Source: Combretum micranthum
Taxonomy: Eukaryota > Streptophyta > Magnoliopsida > Myrtales > Combretaceae
Assembly: GCA_024138025.1 (NCBI GenBank)
Contig: JAMXBD010001363.1
Location: 326,668-390,667 of the forward strand
DNA: 64,000 bases
Direction of reading: 5' to 3'
Of this stretch, positions 12,616 through 25,900 are shown in pieces (position 1 is the first letter of the stretch; each line of letters starts with the position of its first letter). The notes below the pieces were generated by a model. That model saw nothing but the letters and a program-made list of their open reading frames with translations, searched no databases and was not told where the DNA came from. Both the position numbers and the translations under genes were made by a program.

Positions 12616-13533
12616 ATATCACTTTGCAAATGCAACATAGAGACAATATTTAGTAAACGAGAAGATATCTTTGCTTTCACTTTAAGAAAATAAGTCAAAT
12701 GCCATGCTTAAACACAAAGGATAATGGTCATGATCCCACACTTTTATGTAATTAGATTTCCTATTGGTTTTTTGTATTCATCATTAGCTTTAGCTTAATC
12801 ACTCTCAATCATAATTTGATAGATTTAGATTAGAGTAGTAGGCATTGGTCCAGTGCTTAGCTTAACCTCCTTGTGGAACTTAGTGAACACACCAGATTTT
12901 TATTACTACATATGATTAACAAACTAATTGATTACTTATCTGTGCACATTTTCATTGATAAAATCTATTTTCTAAAATTACATGTATAAGCATATGCTAC
13001 AAAGTGGATGTTGAATAGTCTTTGCACAAGCACTCCATTGCTCAAACCAATAGAAGGTTCCTTTAAGGGGATGAGTGAATTAACACAACAATATTTAAAA
13101 GAGTACAGAAGATTTGGTTGAATGAGGAAGGGGAGGGATGGAAGCTACTTTTTAATTGGGTGTATTATGCAATTTTAAAGATCTCTTTATGTGCATTCCT
13201 ATGATACTTTTAGGGTATAGCTTACATACCTTACAATAATCATGCAGGAGGAGGAATATAGACATGACGGTGGGTGAATTCTTATCTTTCGATAGTTTGG
13301 TAGCGATAGATGTTATTGGTCGACATTGACCTTTGATGACCCATATTAAAAATTGCCATCAACAAATAATAATCCATGAGTGCTTTAGACATTGCATTAA
13401 AAATAAGGTTGTATGTATTGTGTGGTTACTATATACTAGGTTTTATGACTCATGCATTTGAGATTTAACTTTTCACATGCCATACAACTTCCATATAAGT
13501 AATAATAACTAGAGAAAATTTCTCCTATGTTGT
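12616..13533. other. AT-rich intergenic sequence, no gene seen
   Basis: I find no open frame or repeat that I recognise in this stretch. Confidence 0.5.
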
Positions 13534-14903
13534 GGGGCTGTAAGTAAGTAGAAACAGCTCGTGAGCTACTCGAGTTCAACTCGATAAAAATCTCAAATTC
13601 GACTCGCTTACAATCTAGTCAAGCTTGAGTTCAAGCTATTTGAGTGTTATGAAGCTTGAGTTCGAGCTTTAAAACTCATCTTGGTAAGCTCATGAGCTTA
13701 GTCGAGCTTTTTATATATTTCAAATAAAATATTATCAATTTACACTTTCCTTATTCTTAAAGCCTATTTTCAAACTTTGATGGCTTGTTTGCTTTAATAG
13801 CCCATTTACTCATATTATCACACTCGTACTTACACTACACCCACACATATATTATCCACAACAAATGCATTATATTATATATATAAACATATAACTTATA
13901 TATATATATTATATATATATATATAAACCAAACAAACACATTTATAATATATATATACATATATACATATATATAACAGATCTAATACATAGATTATATA
14001 TTTATAATCTCTAGGTTATGCATTTATACGTTTTATCAATATCCTATTTTTTGTCATATATATAATATATAGCTTATATATTTATAATTTCTAGATTATT
14101 TATTCATATTTTTTGACATTTTTAATATATAACTCATAATTTATACATATAACTAATATACTACATAACATATATCTATATAATATAGCTTATATATATA
14201 TATATATATATATCTCTTATAACTTATAAAACATAGAGCATATAAATTATAAGTTATAAATACAAGTTATAACTTATATGTATATAGAACTTATATATTA
14301 TATCAATACCCTATTTTTATCATATATATAACATATATATATATATATATATTACATAGATTATAATTATATAATCTCTAGATTATTTATTACATTTTTT
14401 AGACACACACATATATACAACTTATACATATAACTAATATATTGTATGACTTATATAATATACCTTATATATAACTTATAAAATATAACTTATGTATTAT
14501 ATCAATACCCTATTTTTTGTCATATATATGGCATATATAATACATAGCTCATATAATTATAATATCTAAATTATGTATTTATATTTTATAGAAATTTTAT
14601 ATATAATTTATTAATAGTGCTTATGAATTATGCACAAATATTCGATTTAAAATCCTTTCTTGATATAAATTAAGAGAAACCCACATATGTTATTTAAATT
14701 TAATTATAACATATTAAAACAATATAGATGAAATATGTTTAAAAGGATTTTGAATTCGTTTTAAAAACCAACTTATTTTTTAGTTAAATCAACTTTTATA
14801 AGGATAAACAAGTCAAGTTCGAGCACATCAACTATTAAATCGAGTCGAGTTCAAGCTTGGTACTACATCGACTCGACTCGACTCTTTTAAAACTCTAGTA
14901 TAG
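13534..14903. mobile_element. AT-rich non-autonomous DNA element, probably hAT-type
   Basis: The left end (13534-13720) is rich in GCTCGTGAGCTACTCGAG-type phrases, and the right end (14815-14903) carries the inverse theme (GAGTCGAGTTCAAGCTT, repeated GACTC). Such paired ends made of CTCGAG/AAGCTT words around an AT core are common in plant hAT-derived elements. The core (13850-14620) is almost pure A/T with (TA)n runs and three related units at about 14034, 14305 and 14496, each starting ATCAATAYCCTATTTTT. No transposase frame is visible. The element class is inference from end composition, and the exact ends and duplication were not resolved. Confidence 0.45.
13850..14620. repeat. AT-rich degenerate tandem repeat with (TA)n tracts
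   Basis: Units containing ATCAATAYCCTATTTTT, a TCATATATA run and a TTATAATMTCTA phrase recur at irregular spacing (about 270 and 190 bp). Alternating TATA runs sit between them, for example at 13905-13925 and 14188-14212. Confidence 0.6.
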
Positions 14904-16559
14904 ATTTTCCAACTTTGACTTGTCTGATTTTTGACAATGTATGTGAGCTTTATTATCCTTGGACAATAATGGAACTTTTCAATACTAACCCTTTACAGCA
15001 TTGACGAATGTTGTTTTAAACTCAAAATTAAGTCTATAACAATAAAAAAATGGTTTAGTAGTATTAGCGGCCTCTATTATTGCCTTTTAAGTTTTAGGTT
15101 TTGACATTTTCACCCTCTAGGATTAAGGTCTAAAGTTGGTTGGGATGCAATTAATTCATTAATCATTACCGTCATTAGTTTTATTGAGTCTCAAAAACCA
15201 AGTAGATATTACATGCAATGATTTATTTGGATATTATAAAATGAAAAGATTTAATTATGTAGTAGTCGGTTCATATAATATATATATATGTATATATATA
15301 TTATATCGGTAAAAAGGGCAAAGTAATTTATAGTTTACAACATTTCTTATAAGTTGGGTGACTAATAATTTGTCTCTAACTTTAGTATGGACAAATGCTA
15401 CCTTCATGCAAAGAAATTTAGAAAGCTGCACTCAAAGTATGATTATTGAAAAAGAGATTTTGACACTAAATTTTTCACCAATTGCAGGTAGAAAAAATTC
15501 ATTCCAAAAATAAAATGATTCTGGTGGATGAGATTATTTAATCAACTATTTAACTGTTAAAATAAATATAATAATTAGTATATTAATTATTTTAATGATT
15601 CAATCATTTTTTAGTATGATATAAATCATCAGAAAGTGAATAGGACCGATCTTATCAAAATTAATAATGAATTATAAAATTTCTCCAAAACGATAGTACT
15701 ATCGTTATGGAAACACTATATACTGCCGCCTGTTATCAATTTTTGCTTCCGTTTAAAAGTTTGAAATAAAATTTGGGCGAGACAATTATAGTGTGGCCTG
15801 TGAAAGCTTTTCGATTTAATATGATGCTGTCTTGAGTTAGTTGATACTCGATAGTATAGAAACTAGAATTATTTTCCGATACCATATGTGTGGATATTGT
15901 TAAGAGTAATTACTTGGAATCCTTATAATAAACACAGCTATATAAAAGGTAGAATAAATCGCAAATCTCTCTTAAACTTTATATCTAGAAAAACAAGGTA
16001 TTTTTTTATAAGAAAAAATAAAAAATATTTTGCATCAAAAAGGAGGAAGCTTACAATCACTATATTGCAATTTATATTATCATATTATTGACATAAATCT
16101 CGTGAAATGTTTGTAGGGAAAAAAAAAATTGTTTTTCTGCTTCATTTTCTTATGCTAGAAAAGCTAACAAATGCTTGGTTGTACGACGCACATCCTTAGC
16201 AAAATTTGTGCAAAATGTGTAAAAACTTTTTAAGGAGAGACATCCTACGCACCCCTAAAATCCGACACTTTCCCCAGTTTTGTCAGTCATGATGATCACC
16301 GTGCAATAACTGCCCATGGTGATCAGATAACATAAGCATATGGACAAGTTAAATTCGAATCATCCCATCTTCTTCAAAAGCATATGTCATAATTTCTGGT
16401 GATAGGAAAACAAAAATTAAAATTTGAAAAATGCAGATATTCCAGTATTCAATTCATGAACTCTGCTGCAAGCTCCTCAATAGCGTTGGCACGCGCACAT
16501 GAGAGAGATATATAGATGAGATGAATATTTATAAAGTTTTGCAGAAGTGAGCAATGGGG
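14904..16559. other. AT-rich intergenic sequence, no gene seen
   Basis: Contains a (TA)n cluster at about 15278-15305. No coding sequence or repeat family is recognised. Confidence 0.5.
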
Positions 16560-17166
16560 TTCAATTAAGGATGTGAATAGATAATACTACTTGTGAGCTA
16601 TTTAAATTTCTTATAATTTTTATTTAATTTTAACTTAAGAATAACTAAGGTGAACTTGAGTTGAAGCTTCTCAAGTAGTTAATTGAGTTATGTTTAGGGT
16701 TTGATTATTTCATTATATTCTAGTCGTTATAACAACTTATTTTTATTGTTTTTAAATAAATATTTATTAAAAAATAGATACAGATGATAAATAGATATTT
16801 TTACTTCTAAATAGATCAAACAGATTGGATACCGATAAGATATAAATGAAAATTAGATACAGATGAGATATATATATATATATATATAAGATATAAAATT
16901 AAACAATCTAAACAAACCTTAAATTTCATAATGTTTGGCTCGATTAGCTTGCAAACTTAGTTAGACTTGAGTCAAGTATATTTAGAAGAGATTGCATCAA
17001 ATATTATTACAATTAGAAGAAAACATAAAAACAAATTAAGTTTAGACAAGTTTAATAGGGTCAACTTTGTTGAGTTAATACCACTTTTAAGTTAAATTCA
17101 AGCTTAAAACTTTAAACTCGACCAAACTTAGCTTTTAAAATTTTGAATCGACACCTAACTCGAACT
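16560..17166. mobile_element. Degenerate AT-rich non-autonomous element, possibly hAT-type
   Basis: The left end holds AAGGATGTGAATAGAT and TTGAGTTGAAGCTTCTCAAG. The right end holds inverted words (AATTCAAGCTTAAAAC, then TTGAATCGACACCTAA). This is the same theme as the element at 13534-14903 but more decayed. A (TA)n tract sits at 16870-16889. Class and ends are uncertain. Confidence 0.35.
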
Positions 17167-18560
17167 CTATAATATAAATAATTGATTTGATTCAACGACT
17201 CAGTTAAAAGCATATATAACTCATAGGACCTCCAAGAGGTCTTTAAAATACCACATAAAAATTTTAAGAACTTTTTTTTAAGAATCATATCACTTTATTT
17301 CTAAAGTCCCTCACATAAGATTCTTCATAAAATTTTACAATTTATAGATCTTACATAATAATAAAAATTACCCACAACATCTTTGGAAAATATATATTAA
17401 GAGACTAGGGACCGATCCTTGTCAGAGGGGCTGAACTTTTACTAAGGTTGGCCCTATACACGAAGGATCTTTACTTCGGTCCTTCCCTCGTGCAATTGTT
17501 GCCAAGGAACAAGTGTTGGGGACGCTCTAAGTCAATTATAGTGTGAAGTAGTAACCACTAAGCAACAAGAATACTGTACCTGGTGCTGGGCCTGTATACT
17601 CGATGCCTCTCATGTGAGATAGGCCATATGGGTCCGCCATAATGGGAGTAAGTGCAGTCGGAAACAAACATGAGAGTCGTACGCGCCAACCTGCTGCAGA
17701 TACAGCTGGTGCACTCAATACGAGGCAGACTTTAAGCGTAAAAAAAGAGTAGTTTACTTACTGTCAGGGGATATTACACTCCCACCTCTGTTTCATTTTA
17801 TGTGGTATGTCACTTGGTTAAATGGTACAATGAGAATAAAAGATCAATCACACTGTATGGGGAGGTACTTCGCGGTTCGCAGTATGGATTCCAAAGTAAA
17901 ATGAGACAAATATCGTATAGGATCATCATATAAGTACAATCCTCACTGGCAAAATTGCCACTGTATTACCTCATCTTATCTAATTTATACCTATATCTTA
18001 TTTATATCTGATTTATTTTATTTGTTTATAAATAAAAATATTTATTTTCTCATCTATATCTACTTCTTAACAAACATCTATTCAAAAACAAAAAAAATAA
18101 GATATCAAAATAGCCAATCCAGGATCAATGGAACACAATTTATGCAGCCAACAGCTGCTGCCTGCTGTTAATTATTTCCTTTTGCTTTCCTTTCCCATCA
18201 AGATGTCTTATTGCCGATTTGTTACCATTATAAATTGCTAATTCTGATCAATTCATGCAATCTGCTGAATTATTTTTAAACGGTGCTGTGTGAGTATGCT
18301 TTGCGAAAAATAACACCTAATGGGACAACTTCTGCGGCCATGATAAGTTGATAGCAATCCACACATGGGAAAAAGCAGAGAATCGCAGTTCCGGGCATAA
18401 GCTACTGCCAGAAAAGAAGAATGAAATTCATAGAGATTTTCTTGGGGTCCAACAAGGAACCCAATAGTTAGAACAGAACAGGTCAATAGTATCTGCCTCA
18501 TATAGATCACATATATACACAAGCATTGTTTACAGAAGTACATAGCTGAAACATATACCC
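17167..18560. other. Intergenic sequence with a base-rich island at about 17405-17740
   Basis: The island stands out from its AT-rich surroundings by much higher G+C and long non-repetitive text. Its longest frame (17536-17718, minus) has no feature I recognise. Around it the sequence is AT-rich. The final few hundred bases lie downstream of the kinase stop codon and may include its 3' untranslated region. Confidence 0.4.
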
Positions 18561-18712
18561 ATCCAGGCTGCCCAGATCAATAAAAAATTGTCGCATGAAA
18601 ACAAAAAGAAGATGCATCCCCTTCATCTGTATTATTTTCCTCACCTTTACCCTAGTGGAAATCTATACAACAAAATACAGACCTTAGCAACTAGATGGCA
18701 AACACATGGCTA

Positions 18713-21700
18713 TCATCTCCATCTCCCTCGCTCTGCATTATCATTTGCAACATGCTTAGATGCGTTAAAAATCCGTGGAATTCCATGGGCCTCAGCTACA
18801 CTCACGGGAGGAAGTTCTTTATCTCGAACAAATCTTTGTTCCTGCATGGCATTAGGAACTACTCATTAACATGGATTACTAACCAAAGCAGGACATGTAA
18901 GAGTAGAAAGGAGTTAAAATGGTGAAAAGCATATTGGCAGCAGATGACTGAATTAATTGGACCCTTATCCAAGTGGTTTTATAGTCACAGCAACACTTGT
19001 TTGTGTGAATGAGGTTCTTGTGCAGAAAATTGTGTATAGCTGTCAGGAGCAGGATACTGCTTAAGGAACACTGGAACAGGGACAAGTGATACGTTAAGCA
19101 TGGTATGTCAATGGACATGATTGCTTGCTAGCTAGAAGTGGAAATGGTAAAGAAATAAGCGTGAGAAGACTTACAGCACGGAAGGGGAAATCATCAGCCT
19201 CAAGCATGTGAACAATCTGTCCCATCTTTGGTCGTTTGCTAGCATCCAAATCTATACATCGCAGACAAACCAACATTGCCCGTTTTAAAGCTCTAGGAGG
19301 TGGCTGGTCTGCCATCAGAGGATCAACAAGTTCCTCTCCACGACGATTGGCTACCATTCCTTTGAACCAGTCAACCAAGTTCATCTGAAATATCAAGAAA
19401 AAGCTTACAGTGCTAGCAAGAAAAAGCATATGCATAGTGTGGATGTGATAATTTAAATTAAACATTACTCACCTCTGCAGGAGGTCTTGAATAGTCTATA
19501 GGACTTCTTCCAGTGATTATCTCCATTAGTAGAACTCCAAAACTATATACATCACTCCCTTCATTTAGCATACCAGTGCTTGCATATTCGGGAGAGACAT
19601 ATCTGTGACAAATAGGTAAAGGAAAATCAGCAAAAAACACAAAACACTAAATTTGTTGAACAGAAGAAAACAATTGGATGAGGAACTACCCGAATGTGCC
19701 CATTACACGTGTTGTGACATAGCTTGCCTCAGATCTTAACAGCTTTGCCAGTCCAAAATCTGATACTTTTGGGTTCCATTTTCTATCCAGAAGAATATTG
19801 CTAGATTTTACATCACGATGCACCACTTTGGGTTCTAATCCTTCATGCAAATATGCAAGCCTGCAGAAAATGGAATAATTAAATCTTCAATAAGATCTCT
19901 ATTTGGAAGTTCAAGCTGTATAAATGGATAGTAGGATATCCAACCCTTTAGCTGTTCCAATTGCAATTTTCATGCGAATGCCCCAGGTCAGCGGACTCAC
20001 AGGCCCAACATCACCATGCAGCCATTGCTCCAAATTGCCATTATCGACATATTCATACACAAGCATCCTGTCATGCAGCAGAAGTGACAGAACACAAAAT
20101 CAAATATGTCAAATTAGCATCCATCTCCTTGTTTTGTCAAAAGAATACTTGAAAGTACCTTTGAGCACCCTCTGCACAATAACCAACTAAACCCACCAAA
20201 TTCTTATGTCTTACTTTCCCAATAGCCTCAACTTCCACTTTGAACTCCTTCTCTGCCTGACCTCTGCACCAAAAAAATAAATAAATAAATAAATTCCATT
20301 CAGAACTATGACCTTTCGAAACCTTAATCCAGGATGTCTCAAATCAGTGCACACAAATTATGAATATGCCTCAGGGGTATATTTTAGTATTGCACAAGTG
20401 GAAAATCTTAAATTTTAAACATAGCATATTGCTGGATATTACATGATAAGCCACGTGAATCATAATGACTAGGTAGTAGCCATGTGAAGTACTTCAGCAT
20501 GTCAGCCAAAACTTTTAAAAATTTGAATTAGACATTGTGTATGCATCGACTTGCGCATGCCAAACAACCAGCAGGAATCTTTCTTTACATGTTTTATGCA
20601 CAAACAGTTAAAAAGAAGAGGAATACTATGTACTCTTAATTATTTAACATAGGAAGTTTCGTCTCCATCAATCCAAGGGGAAAAAAACCAAAAGAAAGAT
20701 AGGAATGAAAAGAAGAGAAAGCAAAGTAATTTTGAACAAAAGAGAATAAAGAAATTAAAAATAAAAAAAAAGAAGCAATCTCTTACTTTTCCTACTTAAT
20801 AAAGTACATCGTAATAATTCTGATTCTTCCCCAACCAACACCGACACAGAATGTAATGTAATCATCGAGATCCAATTCGACAACCACATTCACTACAAAA
20901 CCTAATTCTTAATAACCAAAATCCACCTTTTGAATGTCTTACCAACATAATATTAAAGACCAAGTCACAAGTGACCAAGTACAAACAAAATCAAGATCTG
21001 GGACATCTTTGTAATAGGTAAACATATTTTAATAATAATAATGAAATCCCACAAAAAAGCAAAAGTGGCCTGCTTATGAGGTTGAGACACTTGTTAAAAA
21101 GTCTCCAACGTAAGCCTGTAATACTTTTCAACATTGATTTTCAAAGCAAAATCCCCACAATCCTTAAAGATCCCTTCAATTACGTAGTAACAGTTGAAAC
21201 AGTTAAATTAAATCTGACCCCACATAAGTAAACAATCGATTTATGTAAAGTTATTTCCACAATGATAAACTTTTTTTTTTAATATAACCCAAAAAAAAAA
21301 AACCACCGAAGCCATTTTCAGGGTGTAAAAGACAATATAAAAAAAAAAAATAAAATAAATTCATTAAATGAAAGAGTTTTCATTAAACTATGCTTCCTCA
21401 ATTGCTCAAATCTTAAAATTTTCACAAAGATATAATGTTTTTTTGGTTGAGGATAGGAGATGAAATTAGATATTTCTCCTATTTAGTTTGACCCAAACAT
21501 CTCACATAAGAAAGGGGAGGTAAAAAAAAAAAACATACATATCACATACAAAATTTAAAGTGACAAAACTTATAGTATTTTAAACATATAAGCCGAAATT
21601 TTCAAATTATAAAAAATTATACCGCATCTCTTAGAAATTAACCGAAATATAACTTGGAAAATATATCACACCTGGTCAGCACTTCAAAGACTATACAAAA

Positions 21701-22407
21701 GAAGTCAACATCACTTTTTTTTTTGGGGGGGGTGGGGTGGCTGAAGAAACAAAGGGAAAATTAAGAATACCAAATTGATTCCCTTACTTGTTATATTAAG
21801 AAGATTTTTCACGGCAACAACAGAACCATCACTCAGAACACTCTGTACACAACACCATAACCACCTTCTCCAATCACGTTCTCTTCATCGAATCCACGTG
21901 TCGCAGTCTCAAGCTCTCTCAGACTATACCACCGTCCCATCCTATGTTCATCTCCACCGCCGCCGCGTCACCACTCGGAGCCAAGTCATCGCTCTCTCCA
22001 CTCACTTTCTTCTCTCTCTTCACCGCATCTTCTTCTTCTTCAAGCACGACCTCCTCCAGCTTCTTGATAGGCTCAATCTCCCCCTTTTTCTTCAAGTTAT
22101 CGATGGAATCCAGTTCCCTCTCTTCTTTCATGATGCGATCGAGAGATTTGATCTCGACGATCTCTTTTGAGACTAGTGGAATGAGACCTGACTTGTGTTT
22201 GGGACGCGTTTTGCGTCTACGCGAGGAGGAGGAAGAGGTGCGTTTTAGGTAAATGCAGAGGATGTAGATGAGGAGAGAAAGTGCAACAGCGGAAAGGATG
22301 AGGATTCCGATGAGGACGTAGAGTTTTAGGTTGAAGAATGAGGTTTTGGAAGTGAGGTTGTGAGGAAATGAGTTGTCAGAGGGATTGTTGTCGCCGGATT
22401 CCGACAT
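18713..22407 (-). CDS. Receptor-like serine/threonine kinase, At4g34500-like (7 exons, exon 1 frame disrupted)
   Basis: Exons on the minus strand: 22407-21788, 20263-20159, 20067-19945, 19860-19690, 19602-19473, 19384-19175 and 18841-18713, all with GT..AG introns. The lengths sum to 1488 bp (495 residues plus stop), somewhat longer than I recall for the Arabidopsis relative. The N-terminus MSESGD is followed by one membrane segment (about residues 29-54), then a basic and an acidic linker. The kinase domain shows GEGGYG (about 179), the VAVK lysine (about 199), VVHRD (299), DFG (317-319), GYVSPEYAS and SDVYSFG. The C-terminus ends in RWR. It should phosphorylate proteins on the cytoplasmic side of the plasma membrane; its ligand is unknown. 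Odd point: exon 1 is one base short near 21935, one base short near 21840 and two bases long near 21795 compared with the family. The net change is zero, but stops appear at about 21919 and 21833. Either these are assembly indels or the copy is dead. Confidence 0.85.
20264..21787 (-). other. Long first intron of the receptor-like kinase
   Basis: Donor GTAAGG at 21787-21782 and acceptor GTGCAG at 20269-20264. It is about 1.5 kb of AT-rich sequence with A and T runs. I see no nested gene. Confidence 0.8.
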
Positions 22408-22620
22408 TGTCTCCGGCGAATAAGGTGAGTAAAGATGGGGGTTGCGGAGTCTTAAATTTTCTGCGAAAGGGAGTGTGTGTGTGTGAGAGAGAGAGAGAGA
22501 GGGGAGCGTGACGTTGGGGGAGTGTTTTGTTGGTGAGAGAGAAATGTCGTAAAACAGTAGCGAAGGCTTAACGGGGGGTGGTGGAGAGAGAGAGAGCAGG
22601 ATTTCAAGTTTCAACGGATA
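22408..22620 (-). promoter_or_regulatory. Pyrimidine-rich 5' leader of the kinase gene
   Basis: Read on the minus strand, the 200 bp before the chosen ATG are rich in C and T, with (CT)n runs at about 22483-22501 and 22585-22596. CT-rich leaders are common at plant transcription starts. The frame stays open upstream to 22614, but the start at 22407 is preferred because it puts MSESG next to the membrane segment, as in the relatives. No TATA box could be assigned with confidence. Confidence 0.5.
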
Positions 22621-22739
22621 GAATAGAAAAGGATATTATGGACTTGAACGAAGATGATAAAATCATGATTAAGGAAAAAAAAATCTTTTTTTTTTTAAAT
22701 TACACAAATGTACCAGATAAAAAAATAAACCCAAAAATA

Positions 22740-22935
22740 GACAACTTGATCTCGTCTCTTGAAGAGACGAGGTCATAAGTGATTGACCTCAACTCTTCAA
22801 GAGACGAGATCGGTGTAACTTGAAGAAACGAGGTTGAAGATGACAGATTCAACATCGTCTCTTCAAGAGACGATAACCACTTCTCTTGAAGAGATAAGAT
22901 CGGCAACTAATGACCTCATCTCTTAAAAAGAGAAT
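22740..22935. repeat. Minisatellite of hairpin-forming units upstream of the kinase
   Basis: About six tandem units of roughly 25-40 bp are built on the near-palindrome GTCTCTTGAAGAGAC. Clear copies are at 22751-22771, 22790-22812 and 22855-22875, with worn copies at about 22817, 22880 and 22918. The spacers share GAGATCGG/GAGGTC words. It lies about 0.35-0.5 kb upstream of the kinase ATG. Confidence 0.8.
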
Positions 22936-25900
22936 GTTAACTTATCTATTTTTGAGATTATTTTTATTTTAATGATATTTTTATAATTATTTTTTAAAAA
23001 GTCATTATTTTCCTTTTCCCAATAAAAACATTCCTTAAATTTTTGTATTTTTATCGATATTAAATCTCTATCTAATTAATATTTATAATTTATTAATATT
23101 ATATTTATATTAATTTAATATCGATTCGATTTTATTAATTTATAAATGAAATAATCAGTTTTTTATTAATATTAATTTAATTTAATAATAATACCAAAAT
23201 GATATAAATCAATATTCACATAGAAAGTATCTCCCAATTTTATTTTTTTTAATGCTAATTTTATTCCTTTTTTAATTTTTTTTCTGTAGTATTTTAAAAA
23301 GCTTATAATTTTGTGTTTTGAGTTTTTAATAACGTGAACCCATTAACAAGGACTTTACCTTCGAAAAATGATGTTGGATGGCAAATCGTCGCAGGATGGT
23401 ATGGTTCAGTTACACGTTAATCGGGTGTTTTGTCAAATCAAATCAAAAAGTAGGTTAAGGAAGAGCTAGCTTCAATGCTATGTATTGGGATGACCTGTGT
23501 ATAAATATTAATAAAATTTAGATATATAATTAAATATTTATCCAACGTAAATCGATACTTATGCATATAGCGATGTGCCTTCAGATTAATATAATATGTT
23601 GTATAATATATGTTTTGATTTTAAGAGATAATATGGCATTTAGTACTTAAATTTTAACCAAAAAATTCAATTGAATATCTAAATTTTAAGATTGCTATTT
23701 TCAGTATTAGAGCTTTCAAGGTCAGTTGTATAACTTTTTTTTACCACTTATGGACTACTTTGTGTTGTAGATGACTATTTTGATGATTTTTTTTATACAT
23801 ATGAATAATAAAAATAATATCCACCAATAATCTATATTTATTGAAAAATTATAAATTTTAAATATAATATTTTATTAAAATAATTACTTGGGACATATGA
23901 TTCTTCATAATTGGTTAAAACAACCAACTAGATAGAGAGTTCTATAAAAGTAAATGTAGACAATGTAAATTGCCTTGAAATGTAAAATTAGGTATTAAAA
24001 TTGATGATTTAAAAGTTTGGATGGTTAATTAAATAATTGATAAAATTTCGGTTACCAAATATCACACTACCTCTTATTTTAATCATATATAACAAGAATC
24101 TCGATTTTTTTAATTATTAATAGTATTTTATAATATCATGAAATAAGTACAAAAATACCCTAATTGTATCATATATTAGAGCATGGTTATAAAAATATTA
24201 TATATCATATCTTACTTTAAAGAGTTAGATTCTCAAAAATTATAAGAATCTATCTTATGATGTTTCATATCCAAACAAAATCTACCAAGTTCAATTGGCT
24301 ATCTTAGAGTATAAGTTTAATAAGGTTACCTGTGCACCCATTATAAATGGTAAATGTTGGTAAGTAAAACCAAATTGAAAATTCAATCCCACTAGGTTCA
24401 ATTAAACTAAATTTTCTTATTATATGTTTTTATTTTAATTTTTTCCGAAAATAGTAATAAGCCATAGAATTTTACGTCATGTGCAATTAAGCAGATAAAA
24501 TTGTGTCCATTGAAGTCCTTTTACTTGTATGTTGATTTAAAATAAATCTCCAAAATTTTTTACTATAACAATTTGAAAAATTTGCTTATGATATGTTTAA
24601 TAAAACTTCAAATTTATAAATAGTAATTCAAAATTTAAAGCAGTTAAGTGAAGTTTAATCAAAGTTTTACTATGAAAAATGAAAGATTATGTATAGATGA
24701 ATTAGAGAAATAATTAATAAAATATTTAATTCATCACAATTGAAAGATTTACAAATTTATGTAAATAAATACGAAAATATAAGGTTTTTTTTTTTTTGCC
24801 AATATATATGATAATATTTGCATACAGATATAGATAAAATATTAATTACTCTCTAAGAAAATATACGGTTGGTTTAGCGGAACAATAATGAGGGAAAAAA
24901 GAAGAAAGAAAAAGGAGAAAGATGCCGTAGATAACCTGCAAGAAGAATGCGGTTAGCCTGGTTTAATCAATTGCTGGTCTTTAAAGATTTTTGAATCTTC
25001 TATTGCAAATAAATGAGTTTTCTCTTGGATTGTTATTGTTTATCCTATGTTCCTTCAATCCATCTCTTTCTTTCTACAATGATTTTCCTTTTCCAGGTGT
25101 TGAATGTCATGATCTAATAATTAACAGGCTGTTATTAGAAGTTTAGGATTGAAATTTTGACAGATAAAGAGAGGAGTGAAAGTTACCGAAATATATTGTT
25201 GGGTAAAGGATTTCTTTAATACGGGGAATTATCTGTTGATCGATCAATTTAAATGAAAATTACAGAAGTGTAAATTATATAAAAATAATTATTAAAATAT
25301 CGACGAAAAATAATCATAATTTTATATGTTATTTATAGGGCATTAGTCAGCACATATGAATTACCCATATTGGCTTTTTCATTAGTCATTACATGACTTA
25401 CGGTACTGTAGTTGGTAAATCGGCATTTATACATGCAATTTTTCTTTGGATAGCTAAATTGCATATAGTAATTGTGATTTTACATTGGTAATTTTGTAAT
25501 CAAATTTATATCATTTGTATTTAAGTGTTTTTTTGTTTAAGTATTGGTAAGCATTTGTTTCATTCTCTTTAATATGTATTTTATTTTTTATTAAAAATAT
25601 CTCATTTAAAATTCCGGTGATGTTCAGGTTTTTTGTTTCGAAGGATCTTTAATCCATAAATTTCAGTGAAAAATTACCAAAAAAAATTAATTTTTTTCTT
25701 TATTATTCAATTTTAAAAATTTTAATAGTAAATGCTATTTTACAAATATATATATATATATAACGATTTACATAGAAATATACATGACAGAAATAAAAAA
25801 TAAAACAAAAGGAACGAACTTGAAACCAAAACCGAGATAAAAAAAAAAAAATCAAAAGAAATGGGTAAAAGAAACAAGTTCATGTTTTCCAAAATATTTA

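Noticed and set aside
21944..22252. Plus-strand frames opposite kinase exon 1
   Set aside because: They mirror the real exon on the minus strand and show no recognisable domain.
22408..22614. Upstream extension of the kinase reading frame by 69 residues
   Set aside because: The extension is (CT)n-derived low-complexity sequence. Related kinases start at MS-SG shortly before the membrane segment.
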